Part shown: piece by piece, positions 15,838 to 24,378 of the stretch
Position numbering within the stretch: the stretch's first letter is position 1
Layout of the letters: the number at the start of each line of letters is the position of its first letter
Source: Porticoccus sp963925605
GTDB taxonomy: Bacteria > Pseudomonadota > Gammaproteobacteria > Pseudomonadales > Porticoccaceae
Length of the DNA stretch: 64,000 nucleotides
NCBI GenBank assembly: GCA_963925605.1
Contig: CAWURY010000006.1
Span: forward strand, 51,637 to 115,636
Direction of reading: 5' to 3'
Translations under genes and position numbers: made by a program
The notes under the pieces: model-generated
What the model was told of the DNA's origin: nothing
The model's database searches: none
Seen by the model: the letters and a program-made list of their open reading frames with translations, nothing else

Positions 15838-16857
15838 TTGTCTTCATATAGCCAAACAAAAAAAGAGCTTATAAAAAATCCCAAGATCTGGTTGATCACT
15901 GGTGTTGCGGGTTTTATTGGCTCTAATTTGCTAGAAGCCTTACTGCAGCTTGGTCAAACCGTTATCGGGATCGACAATTTTTCAAACGGTCATGTACAAA
16001 ACCTAACGGCCGTAAAAAATACTGCAGGAAAGCATTGGTCAAACTTTACCTTCCATGAAGCTGATATTCGCAATCTGGATGACTGCTTGGAAGGCTGCAA
16101 AAATGTAAACTATGTATTGCATCAGGCTGCTTTGGGTAGTATTCCCAGGTCTATTGCAAATCCTATTCTGACCAATGATTCTAATATCAACGGTTTCCTG
16201 AATATGCTCGTTGCATCAAAAGATTCTAAGATAAAGCGTTTTGTTTATGCTGCCTCATCTTCCACTTATGGTGATCATCCTGGTCTTCCGAAAGTTGAAG
16301 ATATAATAGGCAAGCCACTCTCTCCTTACGCTATCACAAAGTATGTGAATGAGCTTTATGCAGAAGTATTTAGTAGCATCTATGGAATGGAGACCATAGG
16401 ATTAAGGTACTTTAATGTTTTTGGCCCCAAGCAATCCCCTAGTGGAGCCTATGCTGCTGTAATACCCAAATGGATAAATTCTCTCTTGTCAGGTGTACCC
16501 TGCTCCATAAACGGAGACGGTAGTACCTCACGTGATTTTTGTTATATTGAAAATGTAGTCCAAGCAAATATCTTAGCTGCCACCTCTACGCATGCGAATG
16601 CTGTCAATCAAGTTTACAACATAGCATATGGCGGCGGTACCTCACTTAATGAATTGTTTGCTTTTCTCGTCAAAGCTATCATCGACAAAGGTATAAGTGT
16701 AATAGAAAAAAATCCTATTTATCAGGATTTCCGTACCGGAGATGTCTTACATTCTTTAGCCGATATATCCAAAGCTCAGAAATATCTGGACTACAACCCT
16801 AGTCATAATGCTCAAGAAGGCCTAAAAGAAACTGTAAAATGGTTTATCGAAAATTAA
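15838..16857 (+). CDS. UDP-GlcNAc/UDP-GlcNAcA C4-epimerase-like SDR (WbpP/TviC family)
   Basis: 339 residues, TTG start after AAGGA. The Rossmann motif is WLITGVAGFIGS (residues 18-29), preceded by an extended N-terminal helix as in TviC/WbpP. Downstream are VLHQAALGSIPRS, AASSSTYGDHP (catalytic Ser/Thr), SPYAITKYVNELYA (YxxxK catalytic pair) and GDGSTSRDFCYIENVVQAN. The match to the TviC/WbpP subfamily is close throughout. These NAD-dependent enzymes convert UDP-GlcNAc(A) to UDP-GalNAc(A) for surface polysaccharides. No glycosyltransferase or other sugar gene is nearby; the next gene is an aminotransferase 18 bp downstream. Substrate is inferred, not shown. Confidence 0.88.
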   Translation: MSSYSQTKKELIKNPKIWLITGVAGFIGSNLLEALLQLGQTVIGIDNFSNGHVQNLTAVKNTAGKHWSNFTFHEADIRNLDDCLEGCKNVNYVLHQAALGSIPRSIANPILTNDSNINGFLNMLVASKDSKIKRFVYAASSSTYGDHPGLPKVEDIIGKPLSPYAITKYVNELYAEVFSSIYGMETIGLRYFNVFGPKQSPSGAYAAVIPKWINSLLSGVPCSINGDGSTSRDFCYIENVVQANILAATSTHANAVNQVYNIAYGGGTSLNELFAFLVKAIIDKGISVIEKNPIYQDFRTGDVLHSLADISKAQKYLDYNPSHNAQEGLKETVKWFIEN

Positions 16858-16875
16858 AACCAATAGGAGTGCAAG

Positions 16876-18162
16876 TTGTACATTGATCAAATGGGCCGTG
16901 AAGAGTTAGAACATTGGCATCAAATACTTTGTGAAAGGCATGAGGTATTTAGAGCAAGCTCGTTAAGTCTAGACTTAACCAGAGGCAAACCTTCTGCTGG
17001 GCAACTTGATTTGTCTAATATTCTAGATGGGGCCATAAAGGGCAGCTATATTACAAGTGAAGGCATAGACTCTAGAAACTATGGGCATTTAGCAGGCCTG
17101 CCAGAAATGCGCTCACTAGGGGCCGAGTTGCTTGGTGTCACAAAAAATGAAGTCATTGTGGGAGGTAGTAGCAGCCTTAGCATGATGTATCTTGCAATGC
17201 TTTTTGCATGGCAATTTGGTGTTAGCGACAAAGGTTCCAGTTGGCGCAATCAAGGTAAAGTTAAGTTTCTATGTCCTGTTCCTGGATACGATCGACATTT
17301 CTCTATTTGCGAAGAATTCGGTATAGAGATGATCAGCGTTTCTATGGATGAAAATGGCCCAGACATGGATCAAGTGGAAGCTCTTATCGCAAATGACAAA
17401 AGCATCAAAGGTATATGGTGTGTTCCTAAATACTCTAATCCTACCGGTTGTATTTACAGTCAAAGCACCATCAAGAGGCTGGCAAAACTAGGCAGCATTA
17501 GCTCACCCGACTTTAGAATATTTTACGATAACGCCTATGTTGTTCACGACTTATCAGAAGACGGGATAGATTTACCAAAAATAATGGACTACTCCAGGGA
17601 ATACAACACCCAGAATAATGTATTGCAATTTACCTCTACATCAAAGATAACTTTTGCAGGCTCAGGTGTTTCTTTTTTGGCAGCATCAGAAGAAAATCTG
17701 AGCATCATCCAAAAACACTTAAGTATTTTTTGTATTGGCCCAGATAAGGTTAACCAGCTAAGGCATTTAAACTTCATACAAGACCGTAGTGCTCTTAAGC
17801 TCCACATGAAAAAACACGCAAAACTACTGCAGCCAAAATTTTCTTCTGTTCTAGAGCATCTAAAAAATCACTTTAAGGACTCTGATCTAGCACAATGGAC
17901 CACGCCAAAAGGAGGTTACTTTATTTCTTTTGATACTCGTCCTGGTCTCGCTGACTCAGTGATAAAACTTGCCTCAGAAGCGGGTGTAAAGTTAACCCCT
18001 GCGGGGGCTACATTTCCTTATGGGTTAGATCCTGACAACAAAAATATTCGACTAGCCCCGTCTTTTCCATCTCTGGATGACATAGATAGCGCAATGGAAG
18101 TATTCTGCAATTCAGTAAAACTAGTTTCGATCAAACAAAAGATAGGCTTGCAAAGAAACTAA
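16876..18162 (+). CDS. Class I-type PLP aminotransferase (PF12897-like)
   Basis: 428 residues, TTG start after AGGAG at good spacing. The pattern LDLTRGKPSAGQLDLS, NYGHLAGLPEMRSLGAELL, VGGSSSLSMMY, WCVPKYSNPTGCIYS, FYDNAYVVHDL, FTSTSKITFAGSGVSFLA (PLP Lys in TSK) and NIRLAPSFPS is that of a widespread family annotated as aspartate or alanine-type transaminase of the subgroup with a long N-terminus. It is a cytosolic PLP enzyme; amino donor and acceptor are not evident. It directly follows the epimerase, so the pair is probably co-transcribed. Whether they work together is unknown. Confidence 0.85.
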   Translation: MYIDQMGREELEHWHQILCERHEVFRASSLSLDLTRGKPSAGQLDLSNILDGAIKGSYITSEGIDSRNYGHLAGLPEMRSLGAELLGVTKNEVIVGGSSSLSMMYLAMLFAWQFGVSDKGSSWRNQGKVKFLCPVPGYDRHFSICEEFGIEMISVSMDENGPDMDQVEALIANDKSIKGIWCVPKYSNPTGCIYSQSTIKRLAKLGSISSPDFRIFYDNAYVVHDLSEDGIDLPKIMDYSREYNTQNNVLQFTSTSKITFAGSGVSFLAASEENLSIIQKHLSIFCIGPDKVNQLRHLNFIQDRSALKLHMKKHAKLLQPKFSSVLEHLKNHFKDSDLAQWTTPKGGYFISFDTRPGLADSVIKLASEAGVKLTPAGATFPYGLDPDNKNIRLAPSFPSLDDIDSAMEVFCNSVKLVSIKQKIGLQRN

Positions 18163-18185
18163 AAAACTAAAAGGCAGTACGACTA

Positions 18186-18518
18186 TCAGGATTTTGGCTT
18201 TGGCGCAGCTCCTGGATATGGAAATTGTGCAATATTGCTACCCTTTTTGGCATCAGTGATCTTGCAAGTCCCTTCTTTCTCAACCTCATCAATACGTATA
18301 ACTGAGTGCATAGGAATAAAACTACGCTTGATTGAAGAAAATTCACTTTTAAGTTTTTCTTCTGCTGGATCAACGATCATTTGGCTGCGCTCGCCAAAAA
18401 CAAATTCCTCGACCTCTAAGAAGCCCCAAAGATCACTTTGATACACTTGTTTTGCATACATCTCATATACTTCACCCTGATTTAAAAAAATCACTTTATA
18501 GATCGCATTTAAAGACAT
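18186..18518 (-). CDS. DUF1820 family protein
   Basis: 110 residues, no signal peptide. IYKVIFLNQGEVYEMYAKQVYQSDLWGFLEVEEFVFGERSQMIVDPAEEKL...FIPMHSVIRIDEVEKEG is the DUF1820 signature, a small soluble protein of Pseudomonas-like and Xanthomonas-like bacteria. Function unknown. It is convergent with the aminotransferase (23 bp gap, no hairpin) and divergent from miaB. The intergenic region to miaB (18519-18689) contains a TATAAT at 18638-18643 pointing to miaB. Confidence 0.85.
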   Translation of the reverse strand: MSLNAIYKVIFLNQGEVYEMYAKQVYQSDLWGFLEVEEFVFGERSQMIVDPAEEKLKSEFSSIKRSFIPMHSVIRIDEVEKEGTCKITDAKKGSNIAQFPYPGAAPKPKS

Positions 18519-18689
18519 ACTTTTGGCCTGAAGCTGAGTTAATCATTAGTTTGAAAAAACTAAATTATTATACCACAAATTATCAAATATTTATCAACTT
18601 GAGTTATCAGAGGATAGGTTTTATCTGGGACTGAGACTATAATGTGGGGCTAACAAACTAAAATTATACGCTTTAAACCGAACCAGCAT

Positions 18690-20045
18690 ATGAAAAAAAA
18701 TAGCGCCAAAAAACTTCATATCGTCACGCATGGGTGCCAAATGAATGAGTATGATTCGGCCAGAATGCGTGATCTTCTGGGTGACAGCCACCAAATGGTA
18801 ACAACCGAAAATCCAGACGAGGCTGACGTTTTGCTTTTGAATACCTGCTCTATTAGAGAAAAGGCGCAAGACAAAGTATATCATCAGCTTGGACGTTGGA
18901 AAAAATTAAAAGAAAAAAACCCCAACCTAATAATTGGCGTAGGCGGCTGCGTTGCCAGCCAAGAAGGCAAAGCAATTGCCCAACGGGCTCCCTTTGTAGA
19001 TCTAATTTTTGGACCTCAAACACTGCATCGTTTGCCAGAAATGCTGGATGAAAAAAAGGCGCATGCTACGCCTACTATTGTAGACATCAGCTTTCCTGAG
19101 ATTGAAAAATTTGATCGCTTACCACAACCAGATGCCGAAGGGGTTTCTGCTTTTGTGTCCATCATGGAGGGTTGCTCAAAATACTGCACATTTTGTGTGG
19201 TGCCTTACACTAGAGGGGAAGAAATAAGCCGTCCTGTGGCTGATGTATTGGCAGAAATAACCCACTTGGCCAGCCAGAAAGTAAGGGAAGTTAACCTGTT
19301 AGGACAAAATGTTAATGCCTATAGGGGCGAAATGCCAAATAACAATTTATGTGATCTTGCTGAGCTCATTACTTATGTTGCAAAAATTGATGGCATTGAT
19401 CGTATTCGTTACACAACGTCACATCCTGTGGAATTCTCTGAAAGTTTAATTGCAGTTTATGCAGAAGTACCTGAATTGGTAAGTCATCTACACCTCCCTG
19501 TTCAAAGTGGTTCTGACCGGATCCTTTCAGCTATGAAACGAGGCCATACCGCACTTGAATATAAATCTAAGATTCGAAAAATTCGAAAAATTCGTCCTGA
19601 CATTAGTATTTCATCTGATTTTATTGTGGGCTTTCCAGGTGAAACAGAGGCTGATTTTGAGCAAACTATGCATCTTATCCATGAAATAGGCTTTGATCAG
19701 AGTTTTAGCTTTACATATAGCCGACGACCGGGCACACCTGCTGCGGAGCTTCCGGACGAGACCCCAGAAAAAATAAAAAAACAAAGACTTAAAATTTTAC
19801 AAGACCGAATTAACCAGAATGTTATGGTTATAAGTGAAAAGATGGTTGGTAAAATAGTGGCTATCTTAGTTACCGGAATTTCAAAAAAAGACCCCGGACA
19901 ATTGCAGGGTCGCACAGAAAATAATCGTGTGGTAAATTTCACCTCTAATAATCAAAATCTTATCGGTAACTTTGTACAGGTAGCGATAATGAAAGCTTTC
20001 CGTAACTCGCTTCTCGGAAAAGTGGTCACAGAAGACGCTCTTTAA
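18690..20045 (+). CDS. miaB: tRNA-2-methylthio-N6-dimethylallyladenosine synthase MiaB
   Basis: Radical-SAM methylthiotransferase that converts i6A37 to ms2i6A37 in tRNAs reading UNN codons. 451 residues. UPF0004 domain cysteines in THGCQMN, LNTCSIRE and GGCVASQE hold the auxiliary cluster; the radical-SAM motif is CSKYCTFC. HLPVQSGSDRIL and SSDFIVGFPGETE follow, and a TRAM domain ends the protein. miaB-ybeZ-ybeY-corC-lnt is the standard block. Confidence 0.97.
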   Translation: MKKNSAKKLHIVTHGCQMNEYDSARMRDLLGDSHQMVTTENPDEADVLLLNTCSIREKAQDKVYHQLGRWKKLKEKNPNLIIGVGGCVASQEGKAIAQRAPFVDLIFGPQTLHRLPEMLDEKKAHATPTIVDISFPEIEKFDRLPQPDAEGVSAFVSIMEGCSKYCTFCVVPYTRGEEISRPVADVLAEITHLASQKVREVNLLGQNVNAYRGEMPNNNLCDLAELITYVAKIDGIDRIRYTTSHPVEFSESLIAVYAEVPELVSHLHLPVQSGSDRILSAMKRGHTALEYKSKIRKIRKIRPDISISSDFIVGFPGETEADFEQTMHLIHEIGFDQSFSFTYSRRPGTPAAELPDETPEKIKKQRLKILQDRINQNVMVISEKMVGKIVAILVTGISKKDPGQLQGRTENNRVVNFTSNNQNLIGNFVQVAIMKAFRNSLLGKVVTEDAL

Positions 20046-20118
20046 AAGAGGCGTAAAAGTGAACCGACTATAAGATAATTGCTGTCTATTATAATTTATA
20101 CACAAAAATCATGTTGAA

Positions 20119-21180
20119 ATGCTTGTGTTAAGCTACACAAATAATATGCTGTTAACCATGGAAAAATGGGGTGATCTATTGGGAAACTCAGAGGCACAAT
20201 CTGTTGTTCTCTCTATTAGAGTTGAGCCAAACGATACTAAACGATTAGCCTCTCTTTGCGGGCAGTTTAATGAGCATCTTCGACAAATTGAGAAGCGATT
20301 AAGCATCAATATTCACAATCGTGGTAATATTTTTACACTTCATGGAAACAGTCAGGCCACAGATACTGCAAGTAAAATTATTACGATGCTTTACCAGAAT
20401 AGAACCTTAACGCCAGACCAGATTCATCTGGCTATACAGTCATTTAGACTCGAGCATTCTACGGATACATCAATTAATACCATGCTCAATTCAGCTACTG
20501 ATAATATAGAAAATTTTCCAGTAATACGCACAAAAACAGGTACGGTAAGACCACACGGCACTAATCAGCAACAATACATTCAGGCAATCAAAACGCATGC
20601 TATTAATTTTGGCATAGGTCCGGCTGGTACAGGAAAAACTTATCTTGCTGTAGCATGCGCGGTCGAGTCATTATTAAAAAATGAGGCAGAAAGAATTTTA
20701 CTGGTTCGTCCGGCAGTCGAGGCTGGGGAAAAATTAGGTTTTCTGCCTGGAGACATTAGCCAAAAAATAGACCCTTATTTGCGGCCATTATATGATGCTT
20801 TATATGAAATGCTTGGGGTAGAAACAGTAGCAAAATTAATTGATCATAATGTTATTGAGGTTGCTCCTCTTGCCTTCATGCGTGGACGGACTCTTAAGAA
20901 TGCATATATTATTTTAGATGAAAGTCAAAATACTACCCGCGAACAAATGAAAATGTTTTTGACTCGTATAGGTTTTAACGCTACTGCTATCATCACTGGT
21001 GATGCGTCTCAGATTGATCTACCCAGGAAAGATCAATCAGGACTTCTTCATGCTTACGATGTACTAAAGGATGTCGAAGGTATAAGCTTCTCTCTTTTCG
21101 AATCTAAAGATACAATTCGACATCCTTTAGTAACCAAGATTGTTGACGCATATGAGGCACATGCACAAGAGAGGCCATAA
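20119..21180 (+). CDS. ybeZ: PhoH-like ATPase YbeZ
   Basis: 353 residues from ATG 20119; ATG 20158 (MEKWGDLL) is an alternative, and neither has a strong Shine-Dalgarno. Walker A is GPAGTGKT, with LLVRPAVEAGEKLGFLPGD, RPLYDAL, VAPLAFMRGRTL and Walker B IILDES after it. PhoH/YbeZ proteins are ATPases that work with the RNase YbeY in RNA and ribosome maintenance. Its ybeY partner is next on the same strand. A TATAAT at 20090-20095 may serve as the -10 of a local promoter. Confidence 0.95.
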   Translation: MLVLSYTNNMLLTMEKWGDLLGNSEAQSVVLSIRVEPNDTKRLASLCGQFNEHLRQIEKRLSINIHNRGNIFTLHGNSQATDTASKIITMLYQNRTLTPDQIHLAIQSFRLEHSTDTSINTMLNSATDNIENFPVIRTKTGTVRPHGTNQQQYIQAIKTHAINFGIGPAGTGKTYLAVACAVESLLKNEAERILLVRPAVEAGEKLGFLPGDISQKIDPYLRPLYDALYEMLGVETVAKLIDHNVIEVAPLAFMRGRTLKNAYIILDESQNTTREQMKMFLTRIGFNATAIITGDASQIDLPRKDQSGLLHAYDVLKDVEGISFSLFESKDTIRHPLVTKIVDAYEAHAQERP

Positions 21181-21222
21181 CACAATTAGATGCATACAAG
21201 ATCAGGGTGGGTGGAAGACATC

Positions 21223-21672
21223 ATGATAATTGATATGTGCATAGAAAATGTCTCTCGCTGTAAAAATATTCCAGATGAAAGTGCGATTCATCAATGGGTG
21301 GCGACAGCACTATCTGGGCATAAGCACCCGATGGAGCTTAATATTCGCATCATTGATGAGGATGAGAGCGCTGCATTAAATCATCAGTATCGAAAAAAAA
21401 ACAACCCAACTAATGTATTATCGTTTCCAGCAAATTTACCAGAATCTCTAAAATTACCCCTACTTGGAGACTTGGCCGTCTGTGCGCAAGTTATTGAGCG
21501 TGAAGCCAGGGAACAAAATAAGGCTCTCTATGCGCACTGGGCGCACATTATAATACATGGTAGTTTGCATCTTATTGGCTTTGACCATGAAGATGATGCA
21601 GAGGCTGAAAAAATGGAGCTTCTAGAAACACAACTACTTGTCAGCCTTAACTTTCTGCCACCTTATGAATAA
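21223..21672 (+). CDS. ybeY: Endoribonuclease YbeY
   Basis: 149 residues from ATG 21223 (GGAAG upstream); the frame opens at 21190 but homologues begin near MIID. The zinc-binding H-x3-H-x5-H motif is seen in HIIIHGSLHLIGFDHEDD. RIIDEDESAALNHQYRKKNNPTNVLSFP is the N-terminal signature. YbeY matures the 3' end of 16S rRNA and takes part in 70S quality control. Confidence 0.96.
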   Translation: MIIDMCIENVSRCKNIPDESAIHQWVATALSGHKHPMELNIRIIDEDESAALNHQYRKKNNPTNVLSFPANLPESLKLPLLGDLAVCAQVIEREAREQNKALYAHWAHIIIHGSLHLIGFDHEDDAEAEKMELLETQLLVSLNFLPPYE

Positions 21673-21695
21673 ATATTCAGAGATTTAGATAGCCC

Positions 21696-22547
21696 ATGAC
21701 AGATGACAATTCGAGCAGCCCACAGAGCATATCCTGGCAAAAAAAGTTAGCCAACATGTTTTCTTCGGGGCCTCAATCCAAAAAAGATTTTACAGACTTG
21801 TTAAATTCAGCTCGTGCAAACAACATCATTGATCATGATGCCCTAGAAATTATCGAGAGAGCTCTGAATGTTTGCGATAAACAGGTTCGTGAAATCATGG
21901 TACCTCGCTCACAAATGGCCGTAATACCTCAGCATCTTGAATTAAACGACACTCTTAAGCTTGTGATAGAAAACAGGCACTCACGGTATCCCGTGCTGGA
22001 TGAAACGGCCGACCATATAATCGGTATTCTCCTGGCAAAAGAACTATTGCCACTTCTGCTCGAGGGGCAAGATGCCTTCAACATAAAAAATATAATCCGA
22101 CCTGCAGCTATTGTTCCAGAAAGCAAACGTCTCAATATACTTTTAAAGGAGTTCCGAGAGCAACGCTACCACATGGCAATTGTAGTAGATGAATATGGCG
22201 GCATTGCTGGGTTAATCACTATTGAAGACATCCTAGAAGAAATTGTAGGTGAAATCCAAGATGAAACCGATGAAACTGAACAAGCAATGATTACCCCTCG
22301 CGGGCAGGCGGGCTATTTTATTCAGGCATTGACCCTTATTGAGGACTTTAACGAATACTTTAATGCCGATGTGAGCGCTGACGAATTTGACACTATCGGA
22401 GGCATCATTGTTCAGGCATTCGGTCGAATGCCGAAAGTGGGTGAAAATATCGACATAGGCATCTTTAAATTTAGAATATCTGAAGGAAACGATCGGCAAA
22501 TAAAGTTACTAGAAATGGAAGTCGTGCCCAAAAACACTTCTGCTTAA
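21696..22547 (+). CDS. corC: CorC/YbeX hemolysin-like CBS protein
   Basis: 283 residues, no transmembrane segment. Two CBS domains (VCDKQVREIMVPRSQM...RYPVLDETADHIIGILLAKELLP and RYHMAIVVDEYGGIAGLITIEDILEEIVGEI) are followed by the CorC/HlyC C-terminal domain (FDTIGGIIVQAFGRMPKVGE). It has been linked to Mg/Co efflux and ribosome homeostasis. Sits between ybeY and lnt in the conserved order. Confidence 0.94.
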   Translation: MTDDNSSSPQSISWQKKLANMFSSGPQSKKDFTDLLNSARANNIIDHDALEIIERALNVCDKQVREIMVPRSQMAVIPQHLELNDTLKLVIENRHSRYPVLDETADHIIGILLAKELLPLLLEGQDAFNIKNIIRPAAIVPESKRLNILLKEFREQRYHMAIVVDEYGGIAGLITIEDILEEIVGEIQDETDETEQAMITPRGQAGYFIQALTLIEDFNEYFNADVSADEFDTIGGIIVQAFGRMPKVGENIDIGIFKFRISEGNDRQIKLLEMEVVPKNTSA

Positions 22548-22612
22548 AAGCTACACTATCAACTAAGCCTAAACCCGCAAGGAGAGCTTAGCGCACCAGG
22601 AAACTATCAATC

Positions 22613-24232
22613 TTGAACTCTTCTTCAAGCAAATATAACATCAAAGTCTACCTCTTATTATTTCTATTTGGGGCTCTTTTACCCCTCTCTATGGCTCCTT
22701 TTGATGTCTGGCCAGCAGGAATTTTATCCATAGCTGGTTTTTCAATATTTGTCTGCGGATACTCAGAGAGAGCAGCCTCTTTCAAATTGATTTTTATACG
22801 AAGTCTCAGCTATGGTCTAGGGCTTTATTCTATCGGGGCATCTTGGATTTTTGTAAGCATACATAACTACGGTCAAGCTAACATCGGGCTGTCCTTATTG
22901 ATTATAACCTCTTTTATAATTTTGTTATCCCTCTTGCTTGCGATTCCCTTTGCTCAGTGCAGAAAAGCGATACATACATCCAGCATCTCCTGTAACACAC
23001 CTTACACTCTGGTTATAACTGTATTGCTTATATTTCCCAGCCTTTGGACACTATGCGAATGGTTGCGAGGCTGGGCATTCACCGGATTCCCATGGCTTTA
23101 TCTAGGCTACGCTCACACTGATTCATGGATATCTGGATGGGCCCCAATTACTGGAGTATTAGGATTAAGCTGGATAACTGCTTTCTGTGGTGGACTGATA
23201 GGTCTTGCTTTTAGATTAAGGCTACAACTTATAGCCAAAAGCACTCAAATTCAAAGTGTCTTCATATCGCTAACTGGCGCACTAGCACTAACTTCTTTTT
23301 TTTGGCTTGGGGGTCTTTACCTGCAATCAGTCAAGTGGACCGAGCCATCAGATAAAATTATTTCCATAGGCTTGATGCAGCCAGCCATTTCTTTATGGAA
23401 CTCGTGGGATTCAAGCCAATTAGACAAAATTCTTTTTCAATACTTTGAAGATACGGAAAGTCTTCTAGGTAACGATTTAGTGGTATGGCCAGAAGCTGCT
23501 ATTCCCAGCTTCCGACATGAGGTGACAGATTACTTAAATTCTATTGCAAAAAAGGCAACTAATACAAACACTACTTTAATTATAGGCCTTCCTACAGCGT
23601 CGCACCCTAAGGATAACCTAGATACCAAAAATGAAGCTTACTATTACAATTCAGCGCTAGCTGTAGGGCAAGGCACTGGGATCTACCATAAACAACATTT
23701 GGTGCCTTTTGGTGAATATGTCCCTTTCGAAAAATGGTTGCGCGGAATCATTAGATTTTTTGATTTACCTATGTCGGTATTTAGCTCAGGTCCTCCAAAC
23801 CAAAAAAATATTATTGTAGGCAACGATGTGATTATTAGCACATCCATTTGTTATGAAATTGCCTATTCAGAACTAGTCAGGAAATCTGCAGAAAATGCCA
23901 ACCTACTTTTGACTATGAGTAATGATAGTTGGTTTGGGGACACAATAGGACCAAAACAGCATTTCCAAATTGCTCGAATGCGAGCCATAGAAAATAGAAA
24001 GCCGCTCATTCGAGCAACAAATAACGGAATAAGTGGACTAATAAACGCTGATGGAAAGATAGCTGCCACTATTCCATCATTTTATCGAGATACTCTTGAA
24101 GGCACTCTACAACCGACGAATGGCCTTACTCCCTTTGGAAGGCTTGGATCCAATCCAATAATTTTTATATCTTTTTTGTTGATTGCGCTGGGGTTAGCCA
24201 AAGCGGCTATAGCTAAAAAAATGTCCATCTAA
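22613..24232 (+). CDS. lnt: Apolipoprotein N-acyltransferase
   Basis: Transfers the third acyl chain to the N-terminal Cys of diacylated lipoproteins in the inner membrane. 539 residues with a TTG start at 22613 after AGGAAA. The N-terminal half carries several membrane helices (for example LFLFGALLPLSMAPF and the stretches around 60-130). The nitrilase-fold domain carries the expected triad region: Glu in VWPEAAIP, Lys beside HLVPFGEYVPFEKWL and Cys in TSICYE. NDSWFGDTIGPKQHFQIARMRAIENRKP completes the family signature. A product of lolB's pathway downstream: lipoproteins made here are sorted by Lol. Confidence 0.95.
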   Translation: MNSSSSKYNIKVYLLLFLFGALLPLSMAPFDVWPAGILSIAGFSIFVCGYSERAASFKLIFIRSLSYGLGLYSIGASWIFVSIHNYGQANIGLSLLIITSFIILLSLLLAIPFAQCRKAIHTSSISCNTPYTLVITVLLIFPSLWTLCEWLRGWAFTGFPWLYLGYAHTDSWISGWAPITGVLGLSWITAFCGGLIGLAFRLRLQLIAKSTQIQSVFISLTGALALTSFFWLGGLYLQSVKWTEPSDKIISIGLMQPAISLWNSWDSSQLDKILFQYFEDTESLLGNDLVVWPEAAIPSFRHEVTDYLNSIAKKATNTNTTLIIGLPTASHPKDNLDTKNEAYYYNSALAVGQGTGIYHKQHLVPFGEYVPFEKWLRGIIRFFDLPMSVFSSGPPNQKNIIVGNDVIISTSICYEIAYSELVRKSAENANLLLTMSNDSWFGDTIGPKQHFQIARMRAIENRKPLIRATNNGISGLINADGKIAATIPSFYRDTLEGTLQPTNGLTPFGRLGSNPIIFISFLLIALGLAKAAIAKKMSI

Positions 24233-24378
24233 AGCCTGTTACAGGTAATATTAAAAAATAAATTATTCTTACCAATAAGCAAATCTGTCTGGGTCTAGAG
24301 CAGCCTTTAGCCTATAATTAGTAACTTTATACGTCACAGATAAATCAATGATAAGCTTCAACTTGGTCAAAAAAATCA

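Noticed and set aside
19571..19594. Tandem ATTCGAAAA repeats in miaB
   Set aside because: The coded KIRKIRKIR segment has the same length as the homologous region of other MiaB proteins, so it is a chance codon repeat, not an expansion.
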